Positions 22,395 through 30,787 of a stretch of 64,000 bases of DNA are shown here, piece after piece. The first letter of the stretch is position 1. Each line of letters begins with the position of its first letter. Source of the DNA: PMNU01 sp035479875. GTDB taxonomy: Bacteria; Patescibacteriota; Saccharimonadia; Saccharimonadales; UBA4665. The stretch is from NCBI GenBank assembly GCA_035479875.1, contig DATIIH010000009.1, forward strand, positions 1-64,000. Reading direction: 5' to 3'. Under the pieces are notes generated by a model. The model did no database searches, was not told where the DNA came from, and saw only the letters and a program-made list of their open reading frames with translations. Both the position numbers and the translations under genes were made by a program.

Positions 22395-22849
22395 TGGCCG
22401 AACTCACCTTATTCGAGAAAATCGCCAACGGCGAACTGCCGGGCTATAAAGTGTGGGAAGACGATACATACGTCGCATTTTTAACCCCTTTTGCTAACAC
22501 TAGGGGCCAAACAGTAGTTGTGCCCAGAAAAAGTCCAGGAGCATACGTATTCGATATGGACGATGCAGCAATTGCTGGGCTCATGGGCGCTGTCAAAAAA
22601 GTAGCCAAACTACTAGAAAAAGCCTTTGGCGTAGAAAAGGTGGCGGCTGTGTTTGAAGGCGAAGGCGTGCCACACGTGCATGTTAAGTTGTACCCGATGC
22701 ACGGTATGAGCGATGATCGTAGCAAGTTCCCGCATCAAACGGCATTTTTTGCGCAGTATCCAGGTTATATCGCAACCTATGAGGGACCCAGAATGACCGA
22801 CGAAGAGCTTGCTGAGGTCCAAAAGCAGATCAGAGGGACAGACACATGA
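22394..22849 (+). CDS. HIT-family nucleotide hydrolase
   Basis: A 151-aa histidine-triad protein. Family features are IANGELPGYKVWEDDTYVAFL, NTRGQTVVVPRK and the active-site strand GVPHVHVKLYPMHG. The nucleophilic His (second H of H-V-H) is present, but the third His of the canonical H-x-H-x-H is a Lys. HIT enzymes split AMP from lysyl-AMP, adenosine phosphoramidates or dinucleoside polyphosphates; in an aminoacyl-tRNA synthetase operon, clearing aminoacyl-AMP or Ap4A by-products would fit. The ORF extends upstream, but ATG 22394 overlaps the previous stop and gives the usual N-terminus. Confidence 0.9.
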   Translation: MAELTLFEKIANGELPGYKVWEDDTYVAFLTPFANTRGQTVVVPRKSPGAYVFDMDDAAIAGLMGAVKKVAKLLEKAFGVEKVAAVFEGEGVPHVHVKLYPMHGMSDDRSKFPHQTAFFAQYPGYIATYEGPRMTDEELAEVQKQIRGTDT

Positions 22850-25443
22850 AAATTAGCACCCAGGCAATCAAGTTTATCAACGAGCACAACCACTCTGCCG
22901 GCGATCCCGCCCCAAACGGTGTTGCTGACCTAGTAGGTAAAATAGGCGCTCAGCTCGGTGCAGTAGAAGAGACGATTGCCTTTGGCGAGCGCTTTGCGGG
23001 CGCGCTGGTAGTTAGAGTGGTGAGTTGTGTTGATCACCCCGACTCCGATCATCTGCATATTTGCAAAATTGACGATGCCCATAAGAGCCAGAACGTCGAG
23101 CGCGATACCGACGGATACGTGCAAGTAGTTTGTGGCGCGCCAAATGTGCGCGAAGGTTTAGTGGTTGTGTGGTTACCGCCCGGCGCTACTGTGCCAGAAA
23201 CCTATGGCTCCAATGAGCCGTTAGTACTGGAAGCTCGACCATTCCGCGGACAAGTCAGCAACGGTATGTTGGCCAGCTCACGCGAGCTTGGCCTCAGCGA
23301 CGAACACGACGGTATTCTGGAAGTCACCCAGGATAGCGATGAGACGCCGATCCAACCGGGCACGTCTTTTGCTGACGCCTGCCACTTAACCGGCGATGTG
23401 ATCATCGACATGGAAAACAAGATGTTCACGCACCGGCCAGATTGTTTTGGTTGGCTGGGCATCGCCCGTGAAATCGAAGGCATTTACGGTCGGCCATACA
23501 AGAGTCCGCAGTGGTATACGACGCACCCCGAATTTCCGGGTATGGAAGCTGACGAACTCAAACTCGAAGTGCGCAACGAACTGCCCGAATTGGTGCCGCG
23601 TTTTACGGCCGTGGCGCTCAGCGGTGTAGAGATTAAACAGAGCCCGCTGTGGCTGCAAGTTGACCTCGCGCGTGCGGGCATGCGACCCATTAACAACATC
23701 GTCGATTACACCAACTATTACATGCTTCTCACCGGGCAGCCGCTACACGCGTACGACTATGACAAGGTCAAAGCCGTTAGCGGCGGCGATCAGGCCACCG
23801 TTGTGGTGCGCAGTCCCCAGAAGGGTGAGAAAATCTTGCTCTTAAACGGCAAAGAGATTGAGCCGCGAGCCGAAGCCATTATGATCGCCACCGACAAGGA
23901 GTTGATTGGCGTGGGCGGCGTGATGGGCGGTGGTGACACCGAAGTCGACGCTACTACCAAGAATATTATTTTGGAATGCGCTAGCTTTGACATGTACTCG
24001 ATACGTCGGACAAGCATGGCGCACGGCCTATTCACCGACGCCGTTACTCGCTTTAACAAAGGCCAGAGCCCACTGCAAAACCTAGCCGTGCTCGCTAAGA
24101 TTACCGACGCAATCCGCACTCATGCTGGCGGCAAAGTGGCCAGCCCATTGATTGATCTCAATCATGTTTCAGATGACTCACAAGCGCGCGGTAGCTTACA
24201 CGCACCCGTTACACTCACCACCGGCTTTATCAACGACCGTCTAGGCATCAATCTGCCGGCCAGTGCTATGCAGACGTTGCTCGAGAATGTCGAATTTAAA
24301 GTGGAAGTCAGCGGCGACCAGCTAGTCGTTACCGCACCATTTTGGCGCACCGACATCGAAATTCCCGAAGACATCGTAGAAGAGGTTGGCCGCCTGTATG
24401 GCTTCGACCACCTTCCTATGATTCTGCCCGTCCGCGACATTGCGCCGGCGGTTAAAAACGACCTGCTCGAACTCAAAGGCGATATTCGCGACCAGCTGGC
24501 TCGTGCCGGCGCAAACGAACTGCTCACCTACAGCTTTGTGCACGGCGACCTGTTCAAAAAAGTCGGCCAAGACGCTGGCCAGGCTTTTCAACTCAGCAAT
24601 GCGCTGAGCCCCGACCTCCAGTATTTTAGACTGAGCCTCACTCCCAGCCTGCTCGACAAAGTCCATGCTAACATTAAGGCCGGCTACGACGAGTTCGCTG
24701 TGTTTGAAATCAACAAAGTGCACAACACTACCGAGCTTAACGAAGACGGCGTGCCGCGCGAAGTCAACGGACTCAGTTTAGTGTTTGTCCGGAGCGATAA
24801 AACGGCCGACCCAACCACTGGTGCACCATATTACCAAGCCCGTTTGTGGCTGACGCGGTTACTCGAGCATTTTGACACCAGTGACCTTGTAGCCTTAGAG
24901 CCTTTAGAGGGCGCCGACCTGTACGGAAATCCTTGGCTGATCCAAATGACTGTGCCGTACGAGCCGCGCCGCAGTGCCGTACTGCGTGCCGCCTCCGGCC
25001 CGGCCAGAGGTTTGATATGGGGTGTGGTTGGTGAATTTAAGCCGAGTGTGCGCCGCAGTCTCAAGCTGCCCAAAACAGTTGCTGGCTTTGAGGTCGACCC
25101 GCTGATCTTCGCTAAGACTGTTCCTAGCATGCGCTACCAGCCGCTACCGCGTTTCCCGGCGGTAACCCAAGATATCTGCCTCAAAGTTCCGGCAGAGACT
25201 ACCTACGCCGAAGTATATGACTTTGTAGAAGGCCATTTGGCCCGAAATCGTCCCGACCAAACGCACCACACGCTCACACCGGTAGACATCTACCAACGCG
25301 AGGACGACCAAGCCCACAAGCAGATTACATTGCACCTAAGCCTCGCCAGCTTCGAACGCACGCTCACCGACCAAGAAGTCAACAAGCTGCTCGATAGCGT
25401 TGCTGCGGCCGCCGCTACCGCCCTCCACGCCGAACGGATTTGA
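22846..25443 (+). CDS. pheT: Phenylalanine-tRNA ligase beta subunit
   Basis: An 865-aa subunit of PheRS. Domains in order: MKISTQAIKFINEH start, EMAP-II-like tRNA-binding domain (about residues 40-200, ALVVRVVSCVDHPDSDHLHICKID), B3/B4 editing domain (about 270-460, with NNIVDYTNYYMLLTGQPLHAYD), B5 domain (about 465-540, DIEIPEDIVEEVGRLYGFD), catalytic-like core, and the C-terminal anticodon-binding FDX-ACB domain (about 765-865, RFPAVTQDICLKVP). Slightly longer than E. coli PheT (795). It overlaps the HIT gene by four bases. Confidence 0.97.
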   Translation: MKISTQAIKFINEHNHSAGDPAPNGVADLVGKIGAQLGAVEETIAFGERFAGALVVRVVSCVDHPDSDHLHICKIDDAHKSQNVERDTDGYVQVVCGAPNVREGLVVVWLPPGATVPETYGSNEPLVLEARPFRGQVSNGMLASSRELGLSDEHDGILEVTQDSDETPIQPGTSFADACHLTGDVIIDMENKMFTHRPDCFGWLGIAREIEGIYGRPYKSPQWYTTHPEFPGMEADELKLEVRNELPELVPRFTAVALSGVEIKQSPLWLQVDLARAGMRPINNIVDYTNYYMLLTGQPLHAYDYDKVKAVSGGDQATVVVRSPQKGEKILLLNGKEIEPRAEAIMIATDKELIGVGGVMGGGDTEVDATTKNIILECASFDMYSIRRTSMAHGLFTDAVTRFNKGQSPLQNLAVLAKITDAIRTHAGGKVASPLIDLNHVSDDSQARGSLHAPVTLTTGFINDRLGINLPASAMQTLLENVEFKVEVSGDQLVVTAPFWRTDIEIPEDIVEEVGRLYGFDHLPMILPVRDIAPAVKNDLLELKGDIRDQLARAGANELLTYSFVHGDLFKKVGQDAGQAFQLSNALSPDLQYFRLSLTPSLLDKVHANIKAGYDEFAVFEINKVHNTTELNEDGVPREVNGLSLVFVRSDKTADPTTGAPYYQARLWLTRLLEHFDTSDLVALEPLEGADLYGNPWLIQMTVPYEPRRSAVLRAASGPARGLIWGVVGEFKPSVRRSLKLPKTVAGFEVDPLIFAKTVPSMRYQPLPRFPAVTQDICLKVPAETTYAEVYDFVEGHLARNRPDQTHHTLTPVDIYQREDDQAHKQITLHLSLASFERTLTDQEVNKLLDSVAAAAATALHAERI

Positions 25444-25466
25444 TCTCCCAGCAAGATACAAAATAG

Positions 25467-25478
25467 CCCGAGCTCGGG
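25467..25478. promoter_or_regulatory. Perfect 12-bp palindrome upstream of the ABC exporter
   Basis: CCCGAGCTCGGG directly abuts the -10 box TATACT (25479-25484) of the ABC exporter gene. In this position it could be an operator for a dimeric regulator; a weak pheT terminator is less likely because no T-run follows. Confidence 0.4.
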
Positions 25479-25491
25479 TATACTATAAGCA

Positions 25492-27279
25492 ATGAGAGAG
25501 CTGGCGCGCATTGTTCGGTTTACCAAACAGCTATGGCCGTATTATACGGGCATATCGTTTTTTACCATCGTACTAGCAATTATGAGTCAGTTGGTGCCGA
25601 TTTTTACAAAGGGCGCCATCGACCAAGCTACCAAAATCGTGGCTGGCGGCCACGCCGACGTAAAACTGGTGGCTATTTATGCGGGGCTGATTTTTGCAAC
25701 CGACGTAGGCCAGACACTATTTAGTAATGTCGGCGGGTACATTGGCGACCTGATGTCGGCCAATCTGCAGCGGTTGCTAAGCCAGCGCTATTACGAGCAC
25801 ATTTTGAGCTTACCGCAGGGCTATTTCGACACCGAGCTGAGCGGCAAGATCATCAACCGCATGAGCCGTGGTATCAGCCAAATCAGCCAGTTTATGCAAA
25901 CGCTCAGCAACAACTTTTTGCAGTTTTTGTTTAGCACGGTGTTCTCGCTGATTGTTGTGGCTTACTACAGTTGGCAAGTAGCGGTGATGCTGCTGTTTTT
26001 GTACCCGGTATTTATTGCGTTGACGCTGCGTACCAGCACCAAGTGGCACGCCTACCAAAAGCAAATTAATGAAGAGCAAGATATTGCCAGCGGCCGCTTT
26101 GCCGAAGCCGTGGGACAAGTTCGTGTGGTTAAGAGTTTTTTGCAAGAAGTGCGCGAACTCAAATTCTTTGGCGGTCGGTTCGACAAGATCGTAGCCACCA
26201 CCAAGCCGCAAAGTAAGCTCTGGCACACGCAAGACGTTTGGCGCCGGCTGGTGCTCAACGTGATCTTTTTTGGCGTCTTCGCCTACATCTTTATTGAGAC
26301 GGCGCGCGGCGTGTACGGCATTGGCACCATGGTACTTTTGATCCAGTATGCTATGCTTATTCGCATTCCGATTTTCACGATCAGTTTTTTGGTGGACCAA
26401 ACGCAGCGGGCGGTTTCTAATACTCGTGATTATTTTGATGTACTCGACCAGAAGCCGGAGATTATCGACCGCGAAGGGGCTACGAAGCTCAAGGTCAACA
26501 GCGGCGAAATTGTATTTGACGATGTGCATTTTAGCTATAGCGCCGACAGCCCTGTGCTCTCAGGCGTGAGCTTTACGGTTGCACCAGACAGCAAGGTAGC
26601 ACTGGTGGGTGAGAGTGGCGAAGGCAAGACCACACTTACTAATTTGCTGCTCAGATTATATGAGGTTGGCGACGGCCAAATCCGCATTGACGGGCAAAAC
26701 GTCAACGACGTTACGCAGGCCAGCCTGCGGGCAAATATCGGCATCGTGTTCCAGGAGCCGGCGCTGTTTAGTGGCACCGTCCGCGAGAACATTGCATATG
26801 CCCGGCCAAGCGCCACCGAAAAAGAAGTTATCGCCGCGGCCAAGGCCGCGAATGCGCACGAGTTTATTGAAAAGTTCGACGAAAAGTACAACACCGAAAT
26901 CGGCGAACGCGGCCTTAAATTGAGTGGCGGCCAAAAGCAACGCATTGCCATCGCCCGGGCACTCCTCAAAGACGCGCCAATACTAGTTTTAGACGAAGCC
27001 ACCAGCAGCCTCGACAGCCGCAGTGAACACATGGTGCAAGAGGCACTCGAGCACCTGATGAAGAATCGTACCACGATCATTATCGCTCACCGTCTGAGCA
27101 CCATCCAAAACGTCGATCAAATCATTACCCTTAGGAAGGGCAAGGTGGACGAAACCGGGTCTCCTGCCGAGCTCGCCCGCACACAGGGTATTTACGCCGA
27201 GCTACTTAAGCTCCAGAATCGCGGCGCCACTTCTGAGGCCGGTAAAGAACAACTCAAAAAATACGACATCGCCGGTTAG
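25492..27279 (+). CDS. ABC transporter, fused permease and ATPase (MsbA/LmrA-like)
   Basis: A 595-aa half-transporter that would work as a homodimeric exporter. Six membrane helices lie in residues about 15-310, followed by the nucleotide-binding domain: Walker A GESGEGKTT (about 369-377), Q-loop, signature LSGGQKQRIAIARAL (about 477-491), Walker B ILVLDEATSSLD (about 498-509), H-loop IIIAHRLST. Likely lipid, peptide or drug export; the substrate cannot be told. TATACT is seven bases before the ATG. The 3' end (codons for KKYDIAG and stop) is duplicated at 28084, see repeats. Confidence 0.94.
   Translation: MRELARIVRFTKQLWPYYTGISFFTIVLAIMSQLVPIFTKGAIDQATKIVAGGHADVKLVAIYAGLIFATDVGQTLFSNVGGYIGDLMSANLQRLLSQRYYEHILSLPQGYFDTELSGKIINRMSRGISQISQFMQTLSNNFLQFLFSTVFSLIVVAYYSWQVAVMLLFLYPVFIALTLRTSTKWHAYQKQINEEQDIASGRFAEAVGQVRVVKSFLQEVRELKFFGGRFDKIVATTKPQSKLWHTQDVWRRLVLNVIFFGVFAYIFIETARGVYGIGTMVLLIQYAMLIRIPIFTISFLVDQTQRAVSNTRDYFDVLDQKPEIIDREGATKLKVNSGEIVFDDVHFSYSADSPVLSGVSFTVAPDSKVALVGESGEGKTTLTNLLLRLYEVGDGQIRIDGQNVNDVTQASLRANIGIVFQEPALFSGTVRENIAYARPSATEKEVIAAAKAANAHEFIEKFDEKYNTEIGERGLKLSGGQKQRIAIARALLKDAPILVLDEATSSLDSRSEHMVQEALEHLMKNRTTIIIAHRLSTIQNVDQIITLRKGKVDETGSPAELARTQGIYAELLKLQNRGATSEAGKEQLKKYDIAG
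27255..27279. repeat. Direct repeat, left copy (end of ABC exporter gene)
   Basis: CAAAAAATACGACATCG then CCGGTTAG (25 bp) matches 28084-28109 except for one extra A and two substitutions. The two copies flank the HAD gene exactly. Confidence 0.75.
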
Positions 27280-28058
27280 AGGGGCAAACCTAGCAGATCT
27301 GCATATTCGACAAAGTCACGCTGAATCATATGCGGCTTTATAGGCATGTCTAGAAATACTTCTGCCTCAAATCGAGTAGTGAGCGCTCCCACTGTGTGTC
27401 CGCTGGCAAGTGCTGCGACTACGCCCTTAGGATCGTCCTCAAAAGCGAGCACGCTAGCACGCATCCCTGCGGTATCCGGTAGCCCAAGTGTTCTGTAAGC
27501 GGTGTCGAAGGACTCTGGGTCTGGCTTGGGATTGGTGTAATCACCGCGGGCGATAATTCGTGCCACTGGGAATATTTCGGCGAGTCCATATTTACCAAGG
27601 AACGCGTCAATTTCATCGTGTCGAGCGCCACTGGCGATTGCTTGCCTGCCGCTAAATCCGTTACATTCTAGGGAGCGTACGAAACTAGAAGCGCCTGCAA
27701 CTTCGACGCCAGACGCGAGCAACAAATCCATATGTAGAGCGGCTTTGCGTTCGACTATCGCAGTCAGGATATCGTGGCTTAGGTCGAGTTCTCCCTCGGC
27801 GAGACCTCTACTCTGAAGTGCGGCCCATACCGCTGCATCTACTGTATGGTGAGGAGCATTCTCGAAGAAGGTCCGGTTTTCCTCAGCAGTTATGCTGAGT
27901 AGTTGTGCGTGTCCGCACTCTCGTGCGATTCCATGGATCGCCGCAAGTCGGGAGCGTTCATGTAGATTAAAAGGATCGCCATCCGGTGGCAGGTTATTAA
28001 GTAGTGTGTCGTCGACATCATAAATGGCGCCAGCATATTGCTCATAAGGCAAACTCAT
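27276..28058 (-). CDS. HAD-superfamily hydrolase (beta-phosphoglucomutase/phosphatase-like)
   Basis: A 260-aa HAD protein. Motif I DVDDTLLN is at about residues 14-21; a helical cap follows; Ser/Thr motif II is in AIASGAR; motif III appears as VLAFEDDPKGVVAAL (two acidic residues for Mg). Cap type and size resemble the phosphoglycolate phosphatase/beta-phosphoglucomutase group. TATACT lies seven bases upstream of the ATG. The gene is in reverse orientation inside a direct repeat made from the end of the ABC exporter gene, so it looks like a one-gene insertion. Confidence 0.85.
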   Translation of the reverse strand: MSLPYEQYAGAIYDVDDTLLNNLPPDGDPFNLHERSRLAAIHGIARECGHAQLLSITAEENRTFFENAPHHTVDAAVWAALQSRGLAEGELDLSHDILTAIVERKAALHMDLLLASGVEVAGASSFVRSLECNGFSGRQAIASGARHDEIDAFLGKYGLAEIFPVARIIARGDYTNPKPDPESFDTAYRTLGLPDTAGMRASVLAFEDDPKGVVAALASGHTVGALTTRFEAEVFLDMPIKPHMIQRDFVEYADLLGLPL

Positions 28059-28083
28059 GAAGATGAGTATACCACCCCATTCG

Positions 28084-28109
28084 CAAAAAAATACGACATC
28101 GGCGGCTAG
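28084..28109. repeat. Direct repeat, right copy
   Basis: CAAAAAAATACGACATCG then GCGGCTAG, a near-duplicate of 27255-27279. In this copy the frame would read KKYDIGG-stop. It lies just upstream of the FKBP promoter. Confidence 0.75.
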
Positions 28110-28169
28110 CTATCACGCAGGCGGGTGTATATAATAAGGCGGACAAGCTATTTGGAGGAGTTTAAGAAC

Positions 28170-28751
28170 ATGGCAGAAACCAAACCGCGCCAGCGGATTG
28201 TAGCGGCATTGATTGCCATCCTGTTTTTTGTATTTTCGTTTGGACTTAGTTTTGTTGTCATTTGGCAACTGTATAAAAATAATAAGGAGGCAAAAAACGT
28301 GAACGACTCTTCGAGCAGCCAAAGCAATCAAACAACGCCCGCTAACAAGACGAGCGACAACAGCGACACCACCAGCGGCAAGCTGGCCGGCACCAAACTT
28401 AAAGACTTTGCACCGGTGAGCAGCGTATCCGCGCTGCAAACTATCGACACCACACCTGGTACCGGCGACACTGTGAAGGCCGGCGACACGGTAACCGTCG
28501 ACTACACGGGCGCGGTTGCGGCCACAGGCGTGATCTTTCAAAGCTCGCTGGACAATGGCCAGACGGCAACATTCCCGCTCAGCGGCGTTATTCAAGGCTG
28601 GACCGACGGTATCCCCGGCATGCAAGTAGGCGGCACGCGGCGCTTGCTTATCCCGGCAGCCCAGGCGTACGGTGCGAGCCCACCAGCTGGCTCCGGCATT
28701 CCGGCTAACGCCGATCTCGTGTTTGACGTTACACTCAAGTCTATCCAATAA
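28170..28751 (+). CDS. Membrane-anchored FKBP-type peptidyl-prolyl isomerase
   Basis: A 193-aa protein: short basic N-terminus, membrane helix IVAALIAILFFVFSFGLSFVVIW (about residues 9-31), Ser/Asn/Thr-rich linker, then a C-terminal FKBP domain of about 100 residues (DTVTVDYTGAV, PLSGVIQGWTDGIPGMQVGGTRRLLIP, YGASPPAGSGIPANADLVFDV). It would fold extracytoplasmic proteins by Pro isomerisation. ATG at 28170 is set by a strong GGAGGAG Shine-Dalgarno; the upstream extension is not used. A TATAAT box lies just after the right direct repeat. Confidence 0.94.
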   Translation: MAETKPRQRIVAALIAILFFVFSFGLSFVVIWQLYKNNKEAKNVNDSSSSQSNQTTPANKTSDNSDTTSGKLAGTKLKDFAPVSSVSALQTIDTTPGTGDTVKAGDTVTVDYTGAVAATGVIFQSSLDNGQTATFPLSGVIQGWTDGIPGMQVGGTRRLLIPAAQAYGASPPAGSGIPANADLVFDVTLKSIQ

Positions 28752-28786
28752 GTAACATTAGCGTAAAAAACACAATATGTAGCGTC

Positions 28787-28815
28787 TTGCATAAACCGTA
28801 AGCACTATATATAAT
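28787..28815 (+). promoter_or_regulatory. Glutaredoxin-trxB promoter
   Basis: TTGCAT (28787-28792), a 17-bp spacer and a perfect TATAAT (28810-28815). This is one of the best sigma-70-type promoters in the window; it gives a leader of about 35 nt with a TGGAGGGG ribosome-binding site. Confidence 0.8.
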
Positions 28816-28855
28816 AAAGCCAACGCTTAAAACAAAACCGCCTGGAGGGGCAGAA

Positions 28856-29104
28856 ATGGTCAAGAACATCACTATCTTCACTACTAACACCTGTGCATAT
28901 TGCGCTATGGTTAAGCGCTGGTTAGACGCCAAAGGCCATAGTTATGAAGTGGTGAATCTTGATGCCAACCCCGAGCGTCAGGCCGAAGCGCTGAGCTTAA
29001 GCGGCGCGCTTACCGTGCCAATTACGGTGGTTACTAAGCACGACGATAGTAAAGAAGTCGTTATCGGCTACAATTTGGCCAAACTCGCCCCGGCAATCGC
29101 GTAA
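28856..29104 (+). CDS. Glutaredoxin/NrdH-like redoxin
   Basis: An 82-aa thioredoxin-fold protein with active site CAYC (about residues 14-17), the cis-Pro in LTVPITVV (about 57-64) and the C-terminal VIGYN segment. As it directly precedes a thioredoxin reductase gene (five-base gap), it is probably reduced by that enzyme in NrdH fashion rather than by glutathione. A strong promoter and Shine-Dalgarno suggest high expression. Confidence 0.92.
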   Translation: MVKNITIFTTNTCAYCAMVKRWLDAKGHSYEVVNLDANPERQAEALSLSGALTVPITVVTKHDDSKEVVIGYNLAKLAPAIA

Positions 29105-29109
29105 TTACT

Positions 29110-30114
29110 ATGGACGAAGCTGCTAATCAATCCACTCCCGTGCACGACGTGATTATTGTTGGCGCTGGTCCAGCGGCTTTGTCGGCGGCCATTTACACCA
29201 CGCGCGAAGATATCGAGACGCTGTTGTTTGAGCGTGGCGTCGTTGGCGGCCTGGCAGCCATTACCGACTGGGTAGATAATTACCCCGGCTTCGCCAAAGG
29301 TATTGCCGGTTTAGAACTAGCCGACGCCTTGCGCGAGCAAGCCGAGCGTTTTGGCGCCAAGATTGAACTCGGCGAGGTTACCAAAATTACTGATGAAGGC
29401 ATGCATAAACGGCTCGAGACTACCAGCGGCGAAATGCTTGCCAAGGTAGTGCTGCTTGCCACCGGTAGTGATTACAAAAAGATCGGTGTGCCTGGCGAAC
29501 AAGAGTATTACGCCCACGGCGTGCACTATTGCGCTACCTGTGATGGCGCGTTTTACCGCGACAAGCGCCTGGTGGTTGTGGGTGGCGGTAACTCAGCCGT
29601 ACAAGAAGCCCTGTTTTTGACTCGCTTCGCCAGCCATATCGACCTATTAGTGCGCTCCGACCATATGCGTGCTAGTGAGATCTTGCAACACGAACTCCTC
29701 AACAAGCACCAAGACAAAATTACGGTGCACTATAACACTACCACCGACGAGATCGTCGGCGAGGATGGTAAAGTAACTAAAGTGATTGGCACGGACACCA
29801 CCACGGGTAACAAAGTAGAGTTTCCAATCGACGGTGTGTTCGTATTCGTGGGCCTCAAACCAAATACCGAATTTTTGCAAGGCAGCGCCGTTGAACTCGA
29901 CGAGGTCGGTTTTATTAAGTCGGGCGAACATCTGCAAACCCACATTCCAGGCGTCTTCGTAGCCGGTGATGTTCACAGCGGTGCCACCATGCAGATTGCC
30001 AGCGCCGTTGGTGAGGGCGCAACCGCTGCGCTATATATCCGCGAATACCTCAACGAGCACGCCCGCAAGCACGATTCAAGCCCGGCACCAGAAGCTGCGC
30101 CTGCTACAAATTAG
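29110..30114 (+). CDS. trxB: Thioredoxin reductase (NADPH)
   Basis: A 334-aa flavoprotein. FAD-binding GAGPAALSAAIYTTRE is at about residues 16-31, the redox-active CATCDGAF at about 138-145, the NADPH-binding GGGNSAVQEALFL at about 157-169, and the C-terminal FAD motif GVFVAGDVHSG at about 280-290. It reduces thioredoxin-like proteins, most likely the adjacent glutaredoxin-like protein. The 3' end overlaps the convergent flavin reductase gene by 11 bp. Confidence 0.96.
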   Translation: MDEAANQSTPVHDVIIVGAGPAALSAAIYTTREDIETLLFERGVVGGLAAITDWVDNYPGFAKGIAGLELADALREQAERFGAKIELGEVTKITDEGMHKRLETTSGEMLAKVVLLATGSDYKKIGVPGEQEYYAHGVHYCATCDGAFYRDKRLVVVGGGNSAVQEALFLTRFASHIDLLVRSDHMRASEILQHELLNKHQDKITVHYNTTTDEIVGEDGKVTKVIGTDTTTGNKVEFPIDGVFVFVGLKPNTEFLQGSAVELDEVGFIKSGEHLQTHIPGVFVAGDVHSGATMQIASAVGEGATAALYIREYLNEHARKHDSSPAPEAAPATN

Positions 30115-30784
30115 CGTAGCCGGGGAACAAGTCGGCAACAATATGCTGCTTGTCCACGCCGACGTCTTGCAATCCAACGGATAATTTTTCTACGAGCGCT
30201 TCAGGTCCTGATAAGTAATACAGCGCCTGCTCTCTGTAGCCAGCGAGCTTTAAGATCCACGGGGCAGTGAGTGGCCCCGTTTGTTCCGTAACAAATACTA
30301 CAACTGACGCGCCGTACTCCCTAAGCAAGTCGGTAAACATTGCGTCCTCAGGTTTTGAGATTGCATAAATGATATTGATGGTGCGCCGCTCGCCGCGGTC
30401 GTGAAGGTATTTGATCATGCTCCGGACGGGTGTAATGCCCATGCCGGCAGCTACCAGTACCAGTGGGGTGGACGTATCCTTAGGTAGCACAAAGTCGCCC
30501 ATCGGGTCGGCCAGCTTGAGCGTGTCGCCAGGCTTGAGTGCCAAGAGCCGCTGTTTAAACGTGCTACCTTTGGACGCAGCAAACCGGGTGGTGATGGCGA
30601 GCTCAGGCTCGGTCGGCGCGCTGGATAGCGTGAACCAGCGGTGCTGGCCCCGGTCGTCGGCCTCATGTGGTAAGTATATCTGCGTAAACTGGCCGGCATC
30701 GTATCGCAGAGGGTGTTCCGGCTTGAACCACAGCGTTATAGCGCCCGACCCCAATGCTTCGAACCGGCTAAGCGTAACGTCCAT
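30104..30784 (-). CDS. FAD/NAD(P)-binding oxidoreductase (ferredoxin reductase fold)
   Basis: A 226-aa protein of the ferredoxin-NADP reductase superfamily. The FAD-binding barrel is at about residues 1-100 (RWFTLSSAP), followed by an NAD-binding domain opened by LVLVAAGMGITPVRSMIKYL (about 110-129) and a C-terminal YYLSGPEALVEKL. There is no 2Fe-2S domain, so the electron partner is a separate protein. It lies three bases after the GDPD gene, in the same minus-strand operon. Confidence 0.9.
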   Translation of the reverse strand: MDVTLSRFEALGSGAITLWFKPEHPLRYDAGQFTQIYLPHEADDRGQHRWFTLSSAPTEPELAITTRFAASKGSTFKQRLLALKPGDTLKLADPMGDFVLPKDTSTPLVLVAAGMGITPVRSMIKYLHDRGERRTINIIYAISKPEDAMFTDLLREYGASVVVFVTEQTGPLTAPWILKLAGYREQALYYLSGPEALVEKLSVGLQDVGVDKQHIVADLFPGYANL

Positions 30785-30787
30785 GGT

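Noticed and set aside
25810..26529. Long antisense frame (239 aa) within the ABC exporter gene
   Set aside because: It lies wholly opposite a gene with intact ABC motifs; its composition (many His, Asn, Arg) is that of a shadow frame. The same applies to the long antisense frames at 18876-19688 and 43365-44168.
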